Positions 30,754 through 39,496 of a DNA stretch of 64,000 nt are shown here, piece by piece. A model generated the notes under the pieces. It had not been told where the DNA came from. It made no database searches and saw nothing but the letters and a program-made list of their open reading frames with translations. The translations under genes were made by a program, and so were the position numbers. This stretch comes from Pseudomonas tolaasii NCPPB 2192 (lineage in GTDB: Bacteria; Pseudomonadota; Gammaproteobacteria; Pseudomonadales; Pseudomonadaceae). The first letter of the stretch is position 1. Every line of letters starts with the position of its first letter. The stretch is taken from assembly GCF_002813445.1 (NCBI RefSeq), contig NZ_PHHD01000001.1:1798001-1862000 (forward strand), read 5' to 3'.

Positions 30754-32433
30754 ATGGAGTGGTCAACTGCTTGCCTTGACTGGGAAGCAAGGATCGTTGC
30801 CGGTCAGTCATTGGTGCCTATCAAGCCGCTATTCCCGGAGGAGGCAGCAGCCGGCCTTGAGGTCATGCAGCAACTGCGCATCGTGGACGCTCCTGGTAGT
30901 CCAACCATTGGCGAAGCATGCGCGCCTTGGGTGTCAGACTTCGCCGGCTCTGTATTCGGCTCCTACAACCCAGACACAGGCCGGCGCGAGATCAAAGAGT
31001 TCGCCCTGGTCATCCCGAAGAAGAACTCCAAGTCCACTATCGCTGCAGCGATCATGTTGACATTGCTGATCCGCAACTGGCGGCAATCGGCGGAGCTGAT
31101 CATTCTGGCGCCAACCATTGAAGTAGCGCAAAACGCCTTTGCCCCGGCCAGAGACATGGTCAAGCACGATGAGGAGTTGGCCGATCTGCTCCATGTTCAA
31201 GAGCACATCAGGACTATCACCCATAGAGAGACGGGCGCAACGCTGAAGGTTGTAGCGGCTGACTCGAACACGGTCGGCGGCAAGAAGGCCAGTTTCATCC
31301 TGGTGGACGAGATTCACCTGTTCGGCAGCAATCACAATGCCGAGAACATGCTGCGCGAGGCAACCGGCGGTCTAGCCTCGCGGCCTGAGGGCTGCATCAT
31401 TTATCTGACAACCCAGTCGGACAAGCCTCCGGCTGGGGTTTTCTTGCAAAAGCTGCAGTACGCCCGAGGCGTCCGGGACGGAAAGATTAAGGATCACCGC
31501 TTCTTGGCGGTGATCTACGAGTTCCCTCGCTCGATGATCGAGGCCGGCGAGCATCGCAAGCCAGAGAACTTTCATGTCGTAAACCCGAACCTCGGGTACT
31601 CGGTAGATCGCGAATACCTTGAGCGCGAATTGGCGAAGGCCGAAGAGTCTGGAGAGGAGTCGCTGCGCGGCTTCCTCTCAAAATTCCTCAACGTTGAGAT
31701 CGGCCTGGCGTTGATGTCGAGTCGCTGGGCCGGCGCGGAGTTCTGGGAGTCTCAGATCCGCAAGTGCGTCACGCTGGACTACATCCTCGAACGCAGCGAG
31801 GTGGTGACGATTGGCGTTGATGGGGGCGGTCTTGACGACTTGCTTGGCCTGGCCGTGCTTGGTCGTGATCGGGAAACCCGAGAGTGGTTGGCCTGGTGTC
31901 GGGCCTGGGCGCATCCATCGGTACTTGAGAGGCGGAAGGATATCGCTGCAAATCTCCACGACTACGCCCGAAGCGGTGATCTGGTACTGGTTAAGCACAT
32001 TGGCGATGACGTGGATGAAGTGGCGGACATTGTGGATCAGGTTGACGCCTCCGGTCTCCTGCATCAGGTGGGGCTAGATCCGGCTGGCATCGGGGCAATT
32101 CTCGAAGCGATCACCGCTCGCGGCGTCAGCCAGGAGAAGGTGGTCGGTGTCAGTCAGGGTTGGCGACTTGGTGGCGCGATCAAAACAACTGAGCGAAAGC
32201 TTGCCGAGGGCGGGCTTATTCATGCCGACCAGCCCTTGATGAATTGGTGCTGCGGTAACGCAAGGGTCGAGCCCAAGGGCAACTCAATTTTGATTACAAA
32301 ACAGGCCAGCGGCTCGGCAAAGATCGACCCACTCATGGCTCTGTTCTGTGCGGTTTCGATAATGGCAACGAACCCGAAAGTGGAAGGCACCCTTTCTGAC
32401 CACATCATGAAACACGGACTAAGAACCCTATGA
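30754..32433 (+). CDS. Terminase large subunit
   Basis: 559 residues. The ATPase has a Walker-A-like PKKNSKST (near residue 88) and Walker B FILVDEIHLF; nuclease-domain acidic residues lie in VVTIGVDGGGLDDLLG and later HIGDDVDEV. The size and motifs are those of HK97-type TerL, which packages and cuts DNA at the portal. The ATG at 30754 follows the small subunit closely. Confidence 0.92.
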   Translation: MEWSTACLDWEARIVAGQSLVPIKPLFPEEAAAGLEVMQQLRIVDAPGSPTIGEACAPWVSDFAGSVFGSYNPDTGRREIKEFALVIPKKNSKSTIAAAIMLTLLIRNWRQSAELIILAPTIEVAQNAFAPARDMVKHDEELADLLHVQEHIRTITHRETGATLKVVAADSNTVGGKKASFILVDEIHLFGSNHNAENMLREATGGLASRPEGCIIYLTTQSDKPPAGVFLQKLQYARGVRDGKIKDHRFLAVIYEFPRSMIEAGEHRKPENFHVVNPNLGYSVDREYLERELAKAEESGEESLRGFLSKFLNVEIGLALMSSRWAGAEFWESQIRKCVTLDYILERSEVVTIGVDGGGLDDLLGLAVLGRDRETREWLAWCRAWAHPSVLERRKDIAANLHDYARSGDLVLVKHIGDDVDEVADIVDQVDASGLLHQVGLDPAGIGAILEAITARGVSQEKVVGVSQGWRLGGAIKTTERKLAEGGLIHADQPLMNWCCGNARVEPKGNSILITKQASGSAKIDPLMALFCAVSIMATNPKVEGTLSDHIMKHGLRTL

Positions 32434-32621
32434 CCGATGAAATTAAGGCGCCAAAGCTTGCTGCGCTGAAGGAAGCCTTGCCTGACGTTATCGGGATACT
32501 TGGCCTTGGCCTGCTGACCCGGGGCTTGTGGGCATGGATGGGCGAACCTCTGGCCCTTACTGTTTGCGGAGCGCTCCTGATCACCTTGTCTGTTGTCTCG
32601 ATAGTGCGGGGTGACCGGTAA
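32430..32621 (+). CDS. Small membrane protein (63 aa)
   Basis: Two hydrophobic helices (VIGILGLGLLTRGLWAWM and LTVCGALLITLSVVSIV). ATGA overlap with TerL and a 1-bp overlap with the portal gene. Such short membrane proteins between terminase and portal genes are seen in HK97-like prophages; role unknown. Confidence 0.65.
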   Translation: MTDEIKAPKLAALKEALPDVIGILGLGLLTRGLWAWMGEPLALTVCGALLITLSVVSIVRGDR

Positions 32622-33832
32622 TGCTGCGATCACTCCTTGGAAGAAAGAGCGCCACGCAGGCCATCGATACGTCGGAGAAGCTCGCGCAAGCCCTTGGCAC
32701 AGGATACGAAAGCAACTCAGGACAGCGCGTCACCACGAATAGCGCCATGCAACAGTTAGTCGTATTCAACTGCGTCCGAGTCTTGGCAGAGTCGATGGGG
32801 ATGCTTCCTTGTCAGCTTCTCAAAAAGACCGACCGAGTCCGGTTGCCAGCTACCGGCCACCGGCTTTATCCGCTAATTACCATGGCTCCCAACAGCTACA
32901 TGACCGCTCAGGAGTTCTGGGAGCTGCTGGTGGCCTGCCTGTGTCTGCGCGGTAACTTCTATGCCTACAAGGTATCGGCGCTGGGGAATGTGGGCGAGCT
33001 GCTACCACTAAACCCAGACATCGTCACACCGAAGCTCAAGGACGACTGGACGGCTGAGTACACCGTCAACTTCAAGTCAGGCACCAAGGTTCTGACGCAG
33101 GATGAAATTTGGCATGTTCGGCTGTTCACGCTGGATGGCCTGAATGGGCTTAACCCTATTGCCTATGCCCGCCAGGCGCTTGGTCTAGGTCAGGCTATGG
33201 ACGCCCATGCTGCCAAGCTGTTTACCAATGGCGCCGTTACAAGTGGCGTCCTGCGCACCGATCAGAAGCTGTCTCCCGAGGCATTTGATCGGCTAAAGAC
33301 GGAGTTTCAGGGCGAGCACATGGGTGTGACCAACGCCTATAAACCAATGATCTTGGAGATGGGGCTGGATTGGAAACCAATCAGCCTTAGCGCTCAGGAC
33401 ACCCAGTTCATCGAATCCAAGAAGCTGACTGAGGCACAGATCTGCGGCTTGTTCCGCGTGCCGCCACACCTGGTGGCCAGCATGGAAAAGATGACGCTCA
33501 ACAACATCGAGCACATGGGCATGAGCTTCGTGAACTACTCGCTGGTTCCGATCATGACTCGCATCGAGCACCGCATCCAAGTCGGCTTGCTCAACGAGAA
33601 AGACCGTCTGACCCACTACGCCAAGTTCAACGCCGGTGCGTTGATGCGCGGCGACCTTAAAGGCCGGTACGAATCCTACGGCAAGGGCATCCAGTGGGGG
33701 ATTTTGAGTCCCAACGACTGCCGTGAACTTGAAGACGAAAACCCCCGCGAGGGTGGTGACATTTACCTCACCCCAATGAATATGACTACCAAACCAGAGG
33801 CTGCTGACGATGCAGACAAAACAGCGTCTTGA
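32621..33832 (+). CDS. Portal protein (HK97 family)
   Basis: 403 residues, the typical HK97 portal size. Family signatures include NCVRVLAESMGMLPCQLLKK, MTAQEFWELLV, the IWHVRLFTLDGLNGLNPI segment and the FRVPPHLVAS motif near residue 285. The portal ring is the DNA channel and head-tail joint. Followed by the overlapping protease gene. Confidence 0.92.
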   Translation: MLRSLLGRKSATQAIDTSEKLAQALGTGYESNSGQRVTTNSAMQQLVVFNCVRVLAESMGMLPCQLLKKTDRVRLPATGHRLYPLITMAPNSYMTAQEFWELLVACLCLRGNFYAYKVSALGNVGELLPLNPDIVTPKLKDDWTAEYTVNFKSGTKVLTQDEIWHVRLFTLDGLNGLNPIAYARQALGLGQAMDAHAAKLFTNGAVTSGVLRTDQKLSPEAFDRLKTEFQGEHMGVTNAYKPMILEMGLDWKPISLSAQDTQFIESKKLTEAQICGLFRVPPHLVASMEKMTLNNIEHMGMSFVNYSLVPIMTRIEHRIQVGLLNEKDRLTHYAKFNAGALMRGDLKGRYESYGKGIQWGILSPNDCRELEDENPREGGDIYLTPMNMTTKPEAADDADKTAS

Positions 33833-34469
33833 CGTGCCGCTGACCATTAAACAGGTCAGTGACAGCGGCGAGTTCGAAGGCTATGGCTCCGTGTTTGGTG
33901 TCGAGGATAGCTACAGCGATGTTGTTGTGCGCGGCGCATTCACCGCAAGCCTGGCCAGATGGAAAGAGAAAGGCCGCCTGCCGGCGATGCTCTGGCAACA
34001 CCAAATGAGCGAGCCGATCGGCATCTACACCGAGATGCGCGAGGACGACGTGGGCCTGTACGTCAAAGGCCGGCTTCTGGTTGAAGCTGATCCGCTGGCC
34101 AAGCGCGCGCACGGGCACATGAAAGCCGGAAGCCTTACCGGGCTATCCATCGGCTACATGCTCGAGGACGGCGGTTACGAATACGACAAGGAAAAGGGCA
34201 TTTGGCTGCTGAAGGCTATCGACCTCTGGGAAGTTTCCCCGGTCACCTTCCCGGCCAACGATGAGGCCCGGATCACTGACGTGAAATCTCTGCTGGCCCG
34301 CGGCGAATCACCGCCGCCCAGCAAAGTGGAGCGAGCCCTTCGAGAGGTTGGGTTTTCTGGCTCCCAGGCCAAGGCCTTTATGGCCAAGGGCTACGGCGCA
34401 GTTTCACCGCGAGAGGCGGATGCCGACGAAGCAATGCAATCACTCAAATCACTGTTGACCCGCATTTAA
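33810..34469 (+). CDS. Prohead protease (HK97 family)
   Basis: 219 residues. Matches HK97 gp4-type serine proteases: FEGYGSVFGVEDSYSDVVV, MLWQHQMSEPIG (catalytic His), and GSLTGLSIGYM (catalytic Ser). It overlaps the portal gene by 23 bp. It cleaves the capsid delta domain and itself during maturation. Confidence 0.92.
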   Translation: MQTKQRLDVPLTIKQVSDSGEFEGYGSVFGVEDSYSDVVVRGAFTASLARWKEKGRLPAMLWQHQMSEPIGIYTEMREDDVGLYVKGRLLVEADPLAKRAHGHMKAGSLTGLSIGYMLEDGGYEYDKEKGIWLLKAIDLWEVSPVTFPANDEARITDVKSLLARGESPPPSKVERALREVGFSGSQAKAFMAKGYGAVSPREADADEAMQSLKSLLTRI

Positions 34470-34479
34470 GGAGCCTCTC

Positions 34480-35685
34480 ATGGCTGTTGAAAAGAAAGAT
34501 ATCGAAGATGTCGCCGAAGCCCTGGGCAAGAAGTTCGACGAATTCAAAAAGACCAATGACAAGCGCATTGATGGCTTGGAAGAAGAAAAAGGCAAATTGT
34601 CCGGCCAGGTCGACACGCTCAACGAAAAGCTGAGCGAGCTGGATGCGCTGAAGGGCGATCTTGAAAAAGAGCTGCTCGCCCTGAAGCGCCCCGACGGTAC
34701 CGGCACCAAGGCAGCCAGCGAGCACAAAACCGCGTTCATGCAGTTCGTGCGCAAGGGTATCGAGACCGGCCTGGGCGAGCTGCAGGCGAAGGCCTTGCAG
34801 GTCGGTGTTGATGCAGACGGCGGCTTCGCGGTTCCCGAGGAGCTGGACCGCAGTATCATCGAGCTGTTGCGTGACACCTCGCCGATGCGCCAGGTCTGCA
34901 ACCAGATCACCGTGGGCAGCCCAGACTACAAGCGTCTGGTGAACCTCGGTGGCAACGGTGCTGGCTGGGTGGGTGAGACCGATCCACGCCCAGCGACCAA
35001 CACTCCAAAGCTCGGCAACATCTCTGCGTTTATGGGTGAGCTGTACGCCAACCCGCAAGCCACTCAGACCAGCCTTGACGACATCTTCTTCGATGCCGAG
35101 GGTTGGTTGAATGGTGAGATTGCCCGCGACTTCGCCGAGAAGGAAGGCAATGCTTTCCTGAAGGGTGATGGCGTCAACAAACCGAAAGGTCTGCTGGCTT
35201 ACGGCCTGGACGTGAAAGACGACGAAGCTCGCGCATTCGGCGTGCTGCAAAAGCTCTTGAGCGGCACCGCTGGCGCGATCACTGGCGACAGCCTGATCAA
35301 CCTGATTCACGCCCTCAAGGCAGGCTACCGCGCCAATGGCACCTGGATGATGGGCAACCTGACCGTTGCTTATGTCCGCAAGCTGAAGGACAGCGAAGGT
35401 AACTACTTGTGGCGCCCAGGCCTGGAAGCGGGCGCTCCGTCGGTCCTTCTGGGCTACGGCATCACCGAAAACGAAGACATGCCAGATGTCGCCGCCGGTG
35501 CCAATGCCATTGCATTTGGCGACTTCAAGCGTGCTTACACCGTTGTCGATCGTATCGGCACCCGCGTGCTGCGCGACCCCTACACCAACAAGCCATTCGT
35601 TGGCTTCTACACCACCAAGCGCGTCGGCGGCATGCTGGTTGACTCCCAGGCCGTGAAGATCCTCACCCTCAGCGCTGCTGCCTGA
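34480..35685 (+). CDS. Major capsid protein (HK97 family)
   Basis: 401 residues. The N-terminal ~90 residues are a charged coiled coil (the delta/scaffold domain removed by the protease), followed by the HK97 fold starting around GVDADGGFAVPEELDRSIIE. Other hallmarks: GDGVNKPKGLLAYG and PDVAAGANAIAFGDFKRAY near the C-terminus. Good RBS upstream (AAGGAG). Confidence 0.94.
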   Translation: MAVEKKDIEDVAEALGKKFDEFKKTNDKRIDGLEEEKGKLSGQVDTLNEKLSELDALKGDLEKELLALKRPDGTGTKAASEHKTAFMQFVRKGIETGLGELQAKALQVGVDADGGFAVPEELDRSIIELLRDTSPMRQVCNQITVGSPDYKRLVNLGGNGAGWVGETDPRPATNTPKLGNISAFMGELYANPQATQTSLDDIFFDAEGWLNGEIARDFAEKEGNAFLKGDGVNKPKGLLAYGLDVKDDEARAFGVLQKLLSGTAGAITGDSLINLIHALKAGYRANGTWMMGNLTVAYVRKLKDSEGNYLWRPGLEAGAPSVLLGYGITENEDMPDVAAGANAIAFGDFKRAYTVVDRIGTRVLRDPYTNKPFVGFYTTKRVGGMLVDSQAVKILTLSAAA

Positions 35686-35686
35686 C

Positions 35687-35710
35687 TGGGCGGGCGCCTT
35701 CGGGTGCCCA
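35687..35710 (+). terminator. UUCG hairpin after the capsid gene
   Basis: TGGGC.GGCGCC-TTCG-GGTGCCCA forms a stable stem with a UUCG tetraloop directly after the capsid stop. There is no T tract, so it may reduce downstream transcription or protect the capsid mRNA from 3' decay. Confidence 0.5.
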
Positions 35711-35726
35711 GCCTTCTGGAGTATTT

Positions 35727-36140
35727 ATGCCGATTATTTTAGTGAAAAAACCGTTCCCTTTCGCAGTGGATGGCAACCATGTGATCGAGGTTCCTGTAGG
35801 CGAGCAGGATGTTTCTGACCGCTGCGCACTGGTGGCGGTTGAGCACTTGGGCGTGGCGTCCTACCTCAACCAACTGGACGCCAATGGTCTGAAACTGGAT
35901 GGCCCCACCATTGCTGAGTTTTTAGCAGCCGGCTACCTGGCAGTGAATTACCCGCCCGAGGGTTACGCATCGCGCAGCTCTCAGGAAGAAATCGACGCAG
36001 CGATCGAGGCTCAGAAAGAAACCGATCCGCTGAAGATGAAGGTTCCCGATCTGAAGGCCTGGCTCACCGGCAAAGGGATTGAGTTCGATCCCACCGCCAA
36101 CAAAGAGGCACTTCAGGCGCTGGTGCCAAAGGTTGATTGA
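35727..36140 (+). CDS. Hypothetical head protein (137 aa)
   Basis: The N-terminal half is beta-rich. The C-terminal part (MKVPDLKAWLTGKGIEFDPT, then NKEALQALV) resembles a HeH/LEM-like helical motif common in phage head-region proteins. Overlaps the next gene by 8 bp. Role unknown. Confidence 0.65.
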   Translation: MPIILVKKPFPFAVDGNHVIEVPVGEQDVSDRCALVAVEHLGVASYLNQLDANGLKLDGPTIAEFLAAGYLAVNYPPEGYASRSSQEEIDAAIEAQKETDPLKMKVPDLKAWLTGKGIEFDPTANKEALQALVPKVD

Positions 36141-36450
36141 TCTTCCCATCGTCAAGGCTCACTTACGGGTCGACCATGACGACGAGGATGCGCTGATTGA
36201 GGGCTACAGGGATGCAGCCCTCAGCGCGTTTGAGACCTGGACCAATCGCACGCTTGTCAGCCCAGATACGGCCCTGCCAGATCCGGTCGGCAATGCGCTA
36301 CGGATGAGCAAGTCTATCCAGCAGGGAGCGCTGCTGCTGATCGGTCATTGGTACAGCAGTCGCGAGACTGTGGTGATTGGAGCGATCACTGCTGAGCTGC
36401 CTATGGCGACCAACGCGCTTTGGAAGCCTCATCACTGGGTGAATATATGA
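36133..36450 (+). CDS. Head-tail connector protein (gp6-like)
   Basis: 105 residues from a TTG at 36133 that gives the usual connector start, MIDLPIVKAHLRVDHDDEDA, with AAAGG just upstream. The family motifs LIEGYRDAALSAFETWTNR and GALLLIGHWYSSRE are clear. It forms the ring under the portal. Confidence 0.85.
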   Translation: MIDLPIVKAHLRVDHDDEDALIEGYRDAALSAFETWTNRTLVSPDTALPDPVGNALRMSKSIQQGALLLIGHWYSSRETVVIGAITAELPMATNALWKPHHWVNI

Positions 36451-36767
36451 GAGCCGGCCCAATGCGCCACCTCTGTATGCGGCGCGGTTACATCGAAGGC
36501 AAGGATGGCCTCGGCCAGCCCTCGAAGGTTTGGGGCGACCTGGGCAAGCTCTGGGCGGAGATCAACATTCCCTCCGGGCGCATGTACGAAGCCGCGTCAC
36601 AGATGCAGGTCACGGTCACTGCCGAGATCAACATCCGCTACCGCAAGGACGTGGTGGCGGGTCAGCACCTGGTGCACGAAGGCATAACCTACGAAATTGT
36701 CGCGCCGCTGGCCACCAACCAGCGGGACATGCTGAAACTCATGTGCAAAACGGTGAAACCCAAATGA
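36447..36767 (+). CDS. Head closure / head-tail adaptor protein
   Basis: 106 residues from the ATG overlapping the previous stop. Family pattern: W-A-E-I-N, then a beta barrel including EINIRYRKDVVAGQHLVHEG and YEIVAPLATNQRDMLKLMC. It belongs to the SPP1 gp16/HK97 head-closure group. Confidence 0.85.
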   Translation: MRAGPMRHLCMRRGYIEGKDGLGQPSKVWGDLGKLWAEINIPSGRMYEAASQMQVTVTAEINIRYRKDVVAGQHLVHEGITYEIVAPLATNQRDMLKLMCKTVKPK

Positions 36768-37234
36768 GCAACGGATCGCTGACAGTGCTGGGGCTTGGCG
36801 AGCTTGAGGCGGATTTTGAAAGGCTGGCCAAGTCTGTTGGCAACAAGATCGTCCGGGATGCAGTCATGGCCGGCGCACGGGTTGCCAGGGACAAGGCGCG
36901 GGAGGCGGCACCGGTTCGCACCGGAAAGCTGAAGCGGAACATCACCGCAACAAGGCTCAAGCAGTCCGATACGCCCGGTGGAGCCACTGCCGGGATTCGG
37001 GTCAAGAAGCCCGCTGGCAAGCAGTCGAAGGCGCTCAAGCGCTCAGGAAAGAAGGGGCGCACCAGCAAAACCGAATGGGATGCCCCGTTCTACTGGAAGT
37101 TTTTGGAGTTGGGTACATCGAAGATGCAGGCCCATCCATTCATCCGGCCCGCCTGGGACGGCAGCCTGCCTCAGATCGAGAAGGCCGTCGCTGACAAGCT
37201 GGCTGAAGGCATCGACAACGCCATCACCCGGTAA
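36764..37234 (+). CDS. HK97 gp10-like tail completion protein
   Basis: 156 residues. ARDKAREAAPVRTGKLKRNI and the C-terminal F-L-E-L-G-T-S-K-M-Q-A-H-P-F-I-R-P-A motif define the gp10 family. It is strongly basic. ATGA overlap with the previous gene. Confidence 0.88.
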   Translation: MSNGSLTVLGLGELEADFERLAKSVGNKIVRDAVMAGARVARDKAREAAPVRTGKLKRNITATRLKQSDTPGGATAGIRVKKPAGKQSKALKRSGKKGRTSKTEWDAPFYWKFLELGTSKMQAHPFIRPAWDGSLPQIEKAVADKLAEGIDNAITR

Positions 37235-37239
37235 ACCCA

Positions 37240-37587
37240 ATGATTGAGAAATCCCTCATCGACAGGCTCACGCCTCTGGTCGACGGGCGAGTGTACTTCG
37301 GTGTTGCGCCTGAGGACGCCGCCCAGCCGCGCTTGGTCATTCAAACCGTCAGCAGCACCACCGGTTTCACGCTCGCGGGTTGGGACGGCTCCAGCGACCT
37401 GACAATTCAGCTCGATGCCTGGGGGGAAAGCTTTCTCCAGGCGCTGACCCTTGCAGACGAGGCCTTCACCGCGATGACCACGGATGGCGCCGACTTCACT
37501 ACCGGCAGTGCTGATCGCCTACCGGACGCATTTGAAAGCGACACCAAACTTTTCAGCGTGAGCTGGGAATACACCCTGCAACCATAG
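37240..37587 (+). CDS. DUF3168 tail terminator-like protein
   Basis: 115 residues with the DUF3168 pattern: an early L-T-P-L-V-D-G-R-V, P-R-L-V-I-Q in the centre, and a C-terminal beta segment FSVSWEYTLQP. Such proteins cap the tail tube in siphophages. Confidence 0.82.
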   Translation: MIEKSLIDRLTPLVDGRVYFGVAPEDAAQPRLVIQTVSSTTGFTLAGWDGSSDLTIQLDAWGESFLQALTLADEAFTAMTTDGADFTTGSADRLPDAFESDTKLFSVSWEYTLQP

Positions 37588-37595
37588 GAGGCCAC

Positions 37596-38066
37596 ATGGC
37601 CGCTCAAAACCCAACGAAAGCTAAATTCGTCAAAACGCAGGGCACGGCTCTCAGCGTTTCCAAAACCACCACCCTTGACCCCAAGGATGACGCGCTGACC
37701 TGGGCGGACCTGTCCGTCACTATCAAGCAGCCCCAGTTCCAGGGCGGTCAGTCGGACGAAATCGAAGTAACGGTGCTGGCCAGTGAGGCCAAAGAGTTCA
37801 CCGTGGGCCTGGCTGACAACGGCACTTTCAGTATGTCTGGCAACTGGAAAGCTGACGATGAGGCGCAGACCGTGCTCCGGACAGCCCGTGACGACGGTGA
37901 GCCCCGCGCCTACAAAACAGTATTCAAGGACGGTTCGTCCTCGAGCTTTCTTGGCCTGGTCACCCAATTTACCTGGGACGCCGCACCGAACGGCACCGTG
38001 AATGGCACGTTCAACGTGCGTATCACCGGCGCCGTATCCTTTGACCCTGCTCCGGTGACTCCCTGA
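37596..38066 (+). CDS. Major tail tube protein
   Basis: 156 residues, mostly beta. DEIEVTVLASEAKEFTVGLA and the SMSGNWKADDEAQTVL motif are typical of lambda V-like/phage tail tube proteins of this clade; the C-terminal GTVNGTFNVRITGAVSFDP agrees. The stop overlaps the next start by one base. Confidence 0.85.
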   Translation: MAAQNPTKAKFVKTQGTALSVSKTTTLDPKDDALTWADLSVTIKQPQFQGGQSDEIEVTVLASEAKEFTVGLADNGTFSMSGNWKADDEAQTVLRTARDDGEPRAYKTVFKDGSSSSFLGLVTQFTWDAAPNGTVNGTFNVRITGAVSFDPAPVTP

Positions 38067-38527
38067 TGGCTCGGGTAAAAGCCGCCGAGGGCGGTCTGCG
38101 CGCGTTCGCACTTGACCCGCTGCGAAACTTCAAGCGCGAAGAGATGGTGGTACCAGAGTGGGACGGCGCAAAGGTCACGGTTCGGGCGCTGAGCGCTGGC
38201 GACTGGGTGGAGTACCGCAAGCGTGCGACTGAATTGATCCTGGCGGCACGCCAATCAGCCGGCTTGAGCGAATCCCCGGCAGACGGTGAGGATGTTGCCA
38301 AGGAAGAATCAGTCGAGGTGTCGTCCGCTCCACTGTATGCGTTTGTACTGACACGAACGCTGTTCGATGAGTCGGGCGCCAGGGTGTTCGGTGATGCCGA
38401 TGTCGACGAGGTAGCCGAGGCGTTCAGCCCGGTGCACGACCTGCTCGTTTCGAAAGCGTTCGAGCTGAGCGGCATTGCGGCAGATGCTGACGCCCCCGAT
38501 CCGGTGGAAGCAGCGGGAAACGACTGA
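38066..38527 (+). CDS. Tail assembly chaperone G
   Basis: 153 residues between the tail tube and tape measure genes, the place of lambda gpG. The sequence from EWDGAKVTVRALSAGDWVEY onwards resembles tail-assembly-chaperone proteins. A slippery heptamer lies six bases before the stop, so part of the ribosomes should make a longer G-T product. Confidence 0.85.
   Translation: MARVKAAEGGLRAFALDPLRNFKREEMVVPEWDGAKVTVRALSAGDWVEYRKRATELILAARQSAGLSESPADGEDVAKEESVEVSSAPLYAFVLTRTLFDESGARVFGDADVDEVAEAFSPVHDLLVSKAFELSGIAADADAPDPVEAAGND
38515..38521 (+). promoter_or_regulatory. Programmed -1 frameshift site GGGAAAC
   Basis: The heptamer is in the exact phase needed: the zero-frame codons are GCG-GGA-AAC, so the tRNAs on GGA and AAC can slip to GGG and AAA. 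The zero-frame stop follows at 38525, and the -1 frame stays open to 38862. GC-rich sequence downstream could provide a stimulating fold. Confidence 0.88.
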
Positions 38528-38862
38528 CGGCGGAGCCGGCGCTGACATTCATGTTGGCGCTTGCGCTTCGCCTGGGCATGACATTGCAGGATCTGCGCGA
38601 ACGGATGAGCGCCGAGGAGCTGCTTTTGTGGATGGCATACGACCAGGGCTCGCCAATCAGTGACTCGAGAGGAGACATTCTCGCAGCTGTTACTGCTGCC
38701 GCCGCCTTCCAGGCACAGGGCGCGAAGGTTTCAGCGCTGGACTTGATACCGAAGTGGAAGCCTGACGCGGTCACGCCGGTTGATGAGGAGCGCGAAGCGG
38801 AGCAAGGCGAGGAGTTGTTCAGGACGTTCTTGATGGCGAGTGCCGCTGACGAGGCCGGTTAG
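38521..38862 (+). CDS. Tail assembly chaperone T part, made by -1 frameshift
   Basis: After slipping, translation continues as RLTAEPALTFMLALALRLGM and the WMAYDQGSPISDSRGDILAA segment, which matches the lambda gpT-type domain. The fused product would be about 265 residues. Internal initiation at 38551 is possible, but the frameshift explains the layout better. Confidence 0.85.
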   Translation, partial: RLTAEPALTFMLALALRLGMTLQDLRERMSAEELLLWMAYDQGSPISDSRGDILAAVTAAAAFQAQGAKVSALDLIPKWKPDAVTPVDEEREAEQGEELFRTFLMASAADEAG

Positions 38863-38927
38863 CATCATGGAAGATGCGGCCTTTCAGGTGCTAAAGTGGC
38901 GTTTTTATGCGGATGAGGGTGTGGCAG

Positions 38928-39437
38928 ATGGGCAGGGATAAGTGGGACGGATGGATTTTTTTCTGCTGGATAGTTCTTTTTGTATCGATTGCTCTGTCGG
39001 CTTTATTTGTCTTTAACTTTGGCACTTTCAAGCTGGACACGGGCTACGGGCTGTACAAAACGGAGTTCAACTGGCCAATGATATTCGGCGGGCTGTTGAG
39101 TTTGGCTTTTACGGTCGTGCTGGGCGTCGTGATCGCGATGCTCAGAGATGTTTACAAAATGAATGCAGCTCAGTATTTACCTAATCCCGCAGATGGTCCG
39201 GGCGCCCTGGTAAAGGAGATAGCAGAGGACTCCGCCATCGCTGCCTACATCGGCCCAGGCTATTACATTATGTCTGTGAATGGCATGGCCGCCGGCGGTC
39301 CACTGAGCGTTAAGCAGGGTCTTCTCGCGATTAGAAATGATTCAGATGGCCACAAAATTGTCGTCAGGTCGCCCAGCGGCGATGTAAGAGAAGTTTTCCT
39401 TAACGCTTCAGTCGAAGATTTGAAGCTGACTTTCTAA
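38928..39437 (+). CDS. Moron: two-helix membrane protein (169 aa)
   Basis: The ATG at 38928 or one at 38907 may be used. Two membrane helices (about residues 8-30 and 47-70) are followed by a ~100-residue soluble domain with YIMSVNGMAAGGPLSVKQGL, reminiscent of a PDZ-like fold. It interrupts the chaperone-tape measure pair, is lower in GC, and has its own terminator, all signs of a moron expressed from the prophage. Superinfection exclusion or another host-benefit role is only a guess. Confidence 0.6.
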   Translation: MGRDKWDGWIFFCWIVLFVSIALSALFVFNFGTFKLDTGYGLYKTEFNWPMIFGGLLSLAFTVVLGVVIAMLRDVYKMNAAQYLPNPADGPGALVKEIAEDSAIAAYIGPGYYIMSVNGMAAGGPLSVKQGLLAIRNDSDGHKIVVRSPSGDVREVFLNASVEDLKLTF

Positions 39438-39454
39438 AACCTGTTTGCACATTA

Positions 39455-39480
39455 AAACCCGGCCACGTGCCGGGTTTTTT
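39455..39480 (+). terminator. Terminator after the moron
   Basis: AAACCCGGC / GCCGGGTTT form a 9-bp perfect stem with a 5-nt loop and a T6 tract, 17 bp after the moron stop and just before the tape measure start. Confidence 0.85.
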
Positions 39481-39496
39481 ATGCCCAGAGAAAAGC

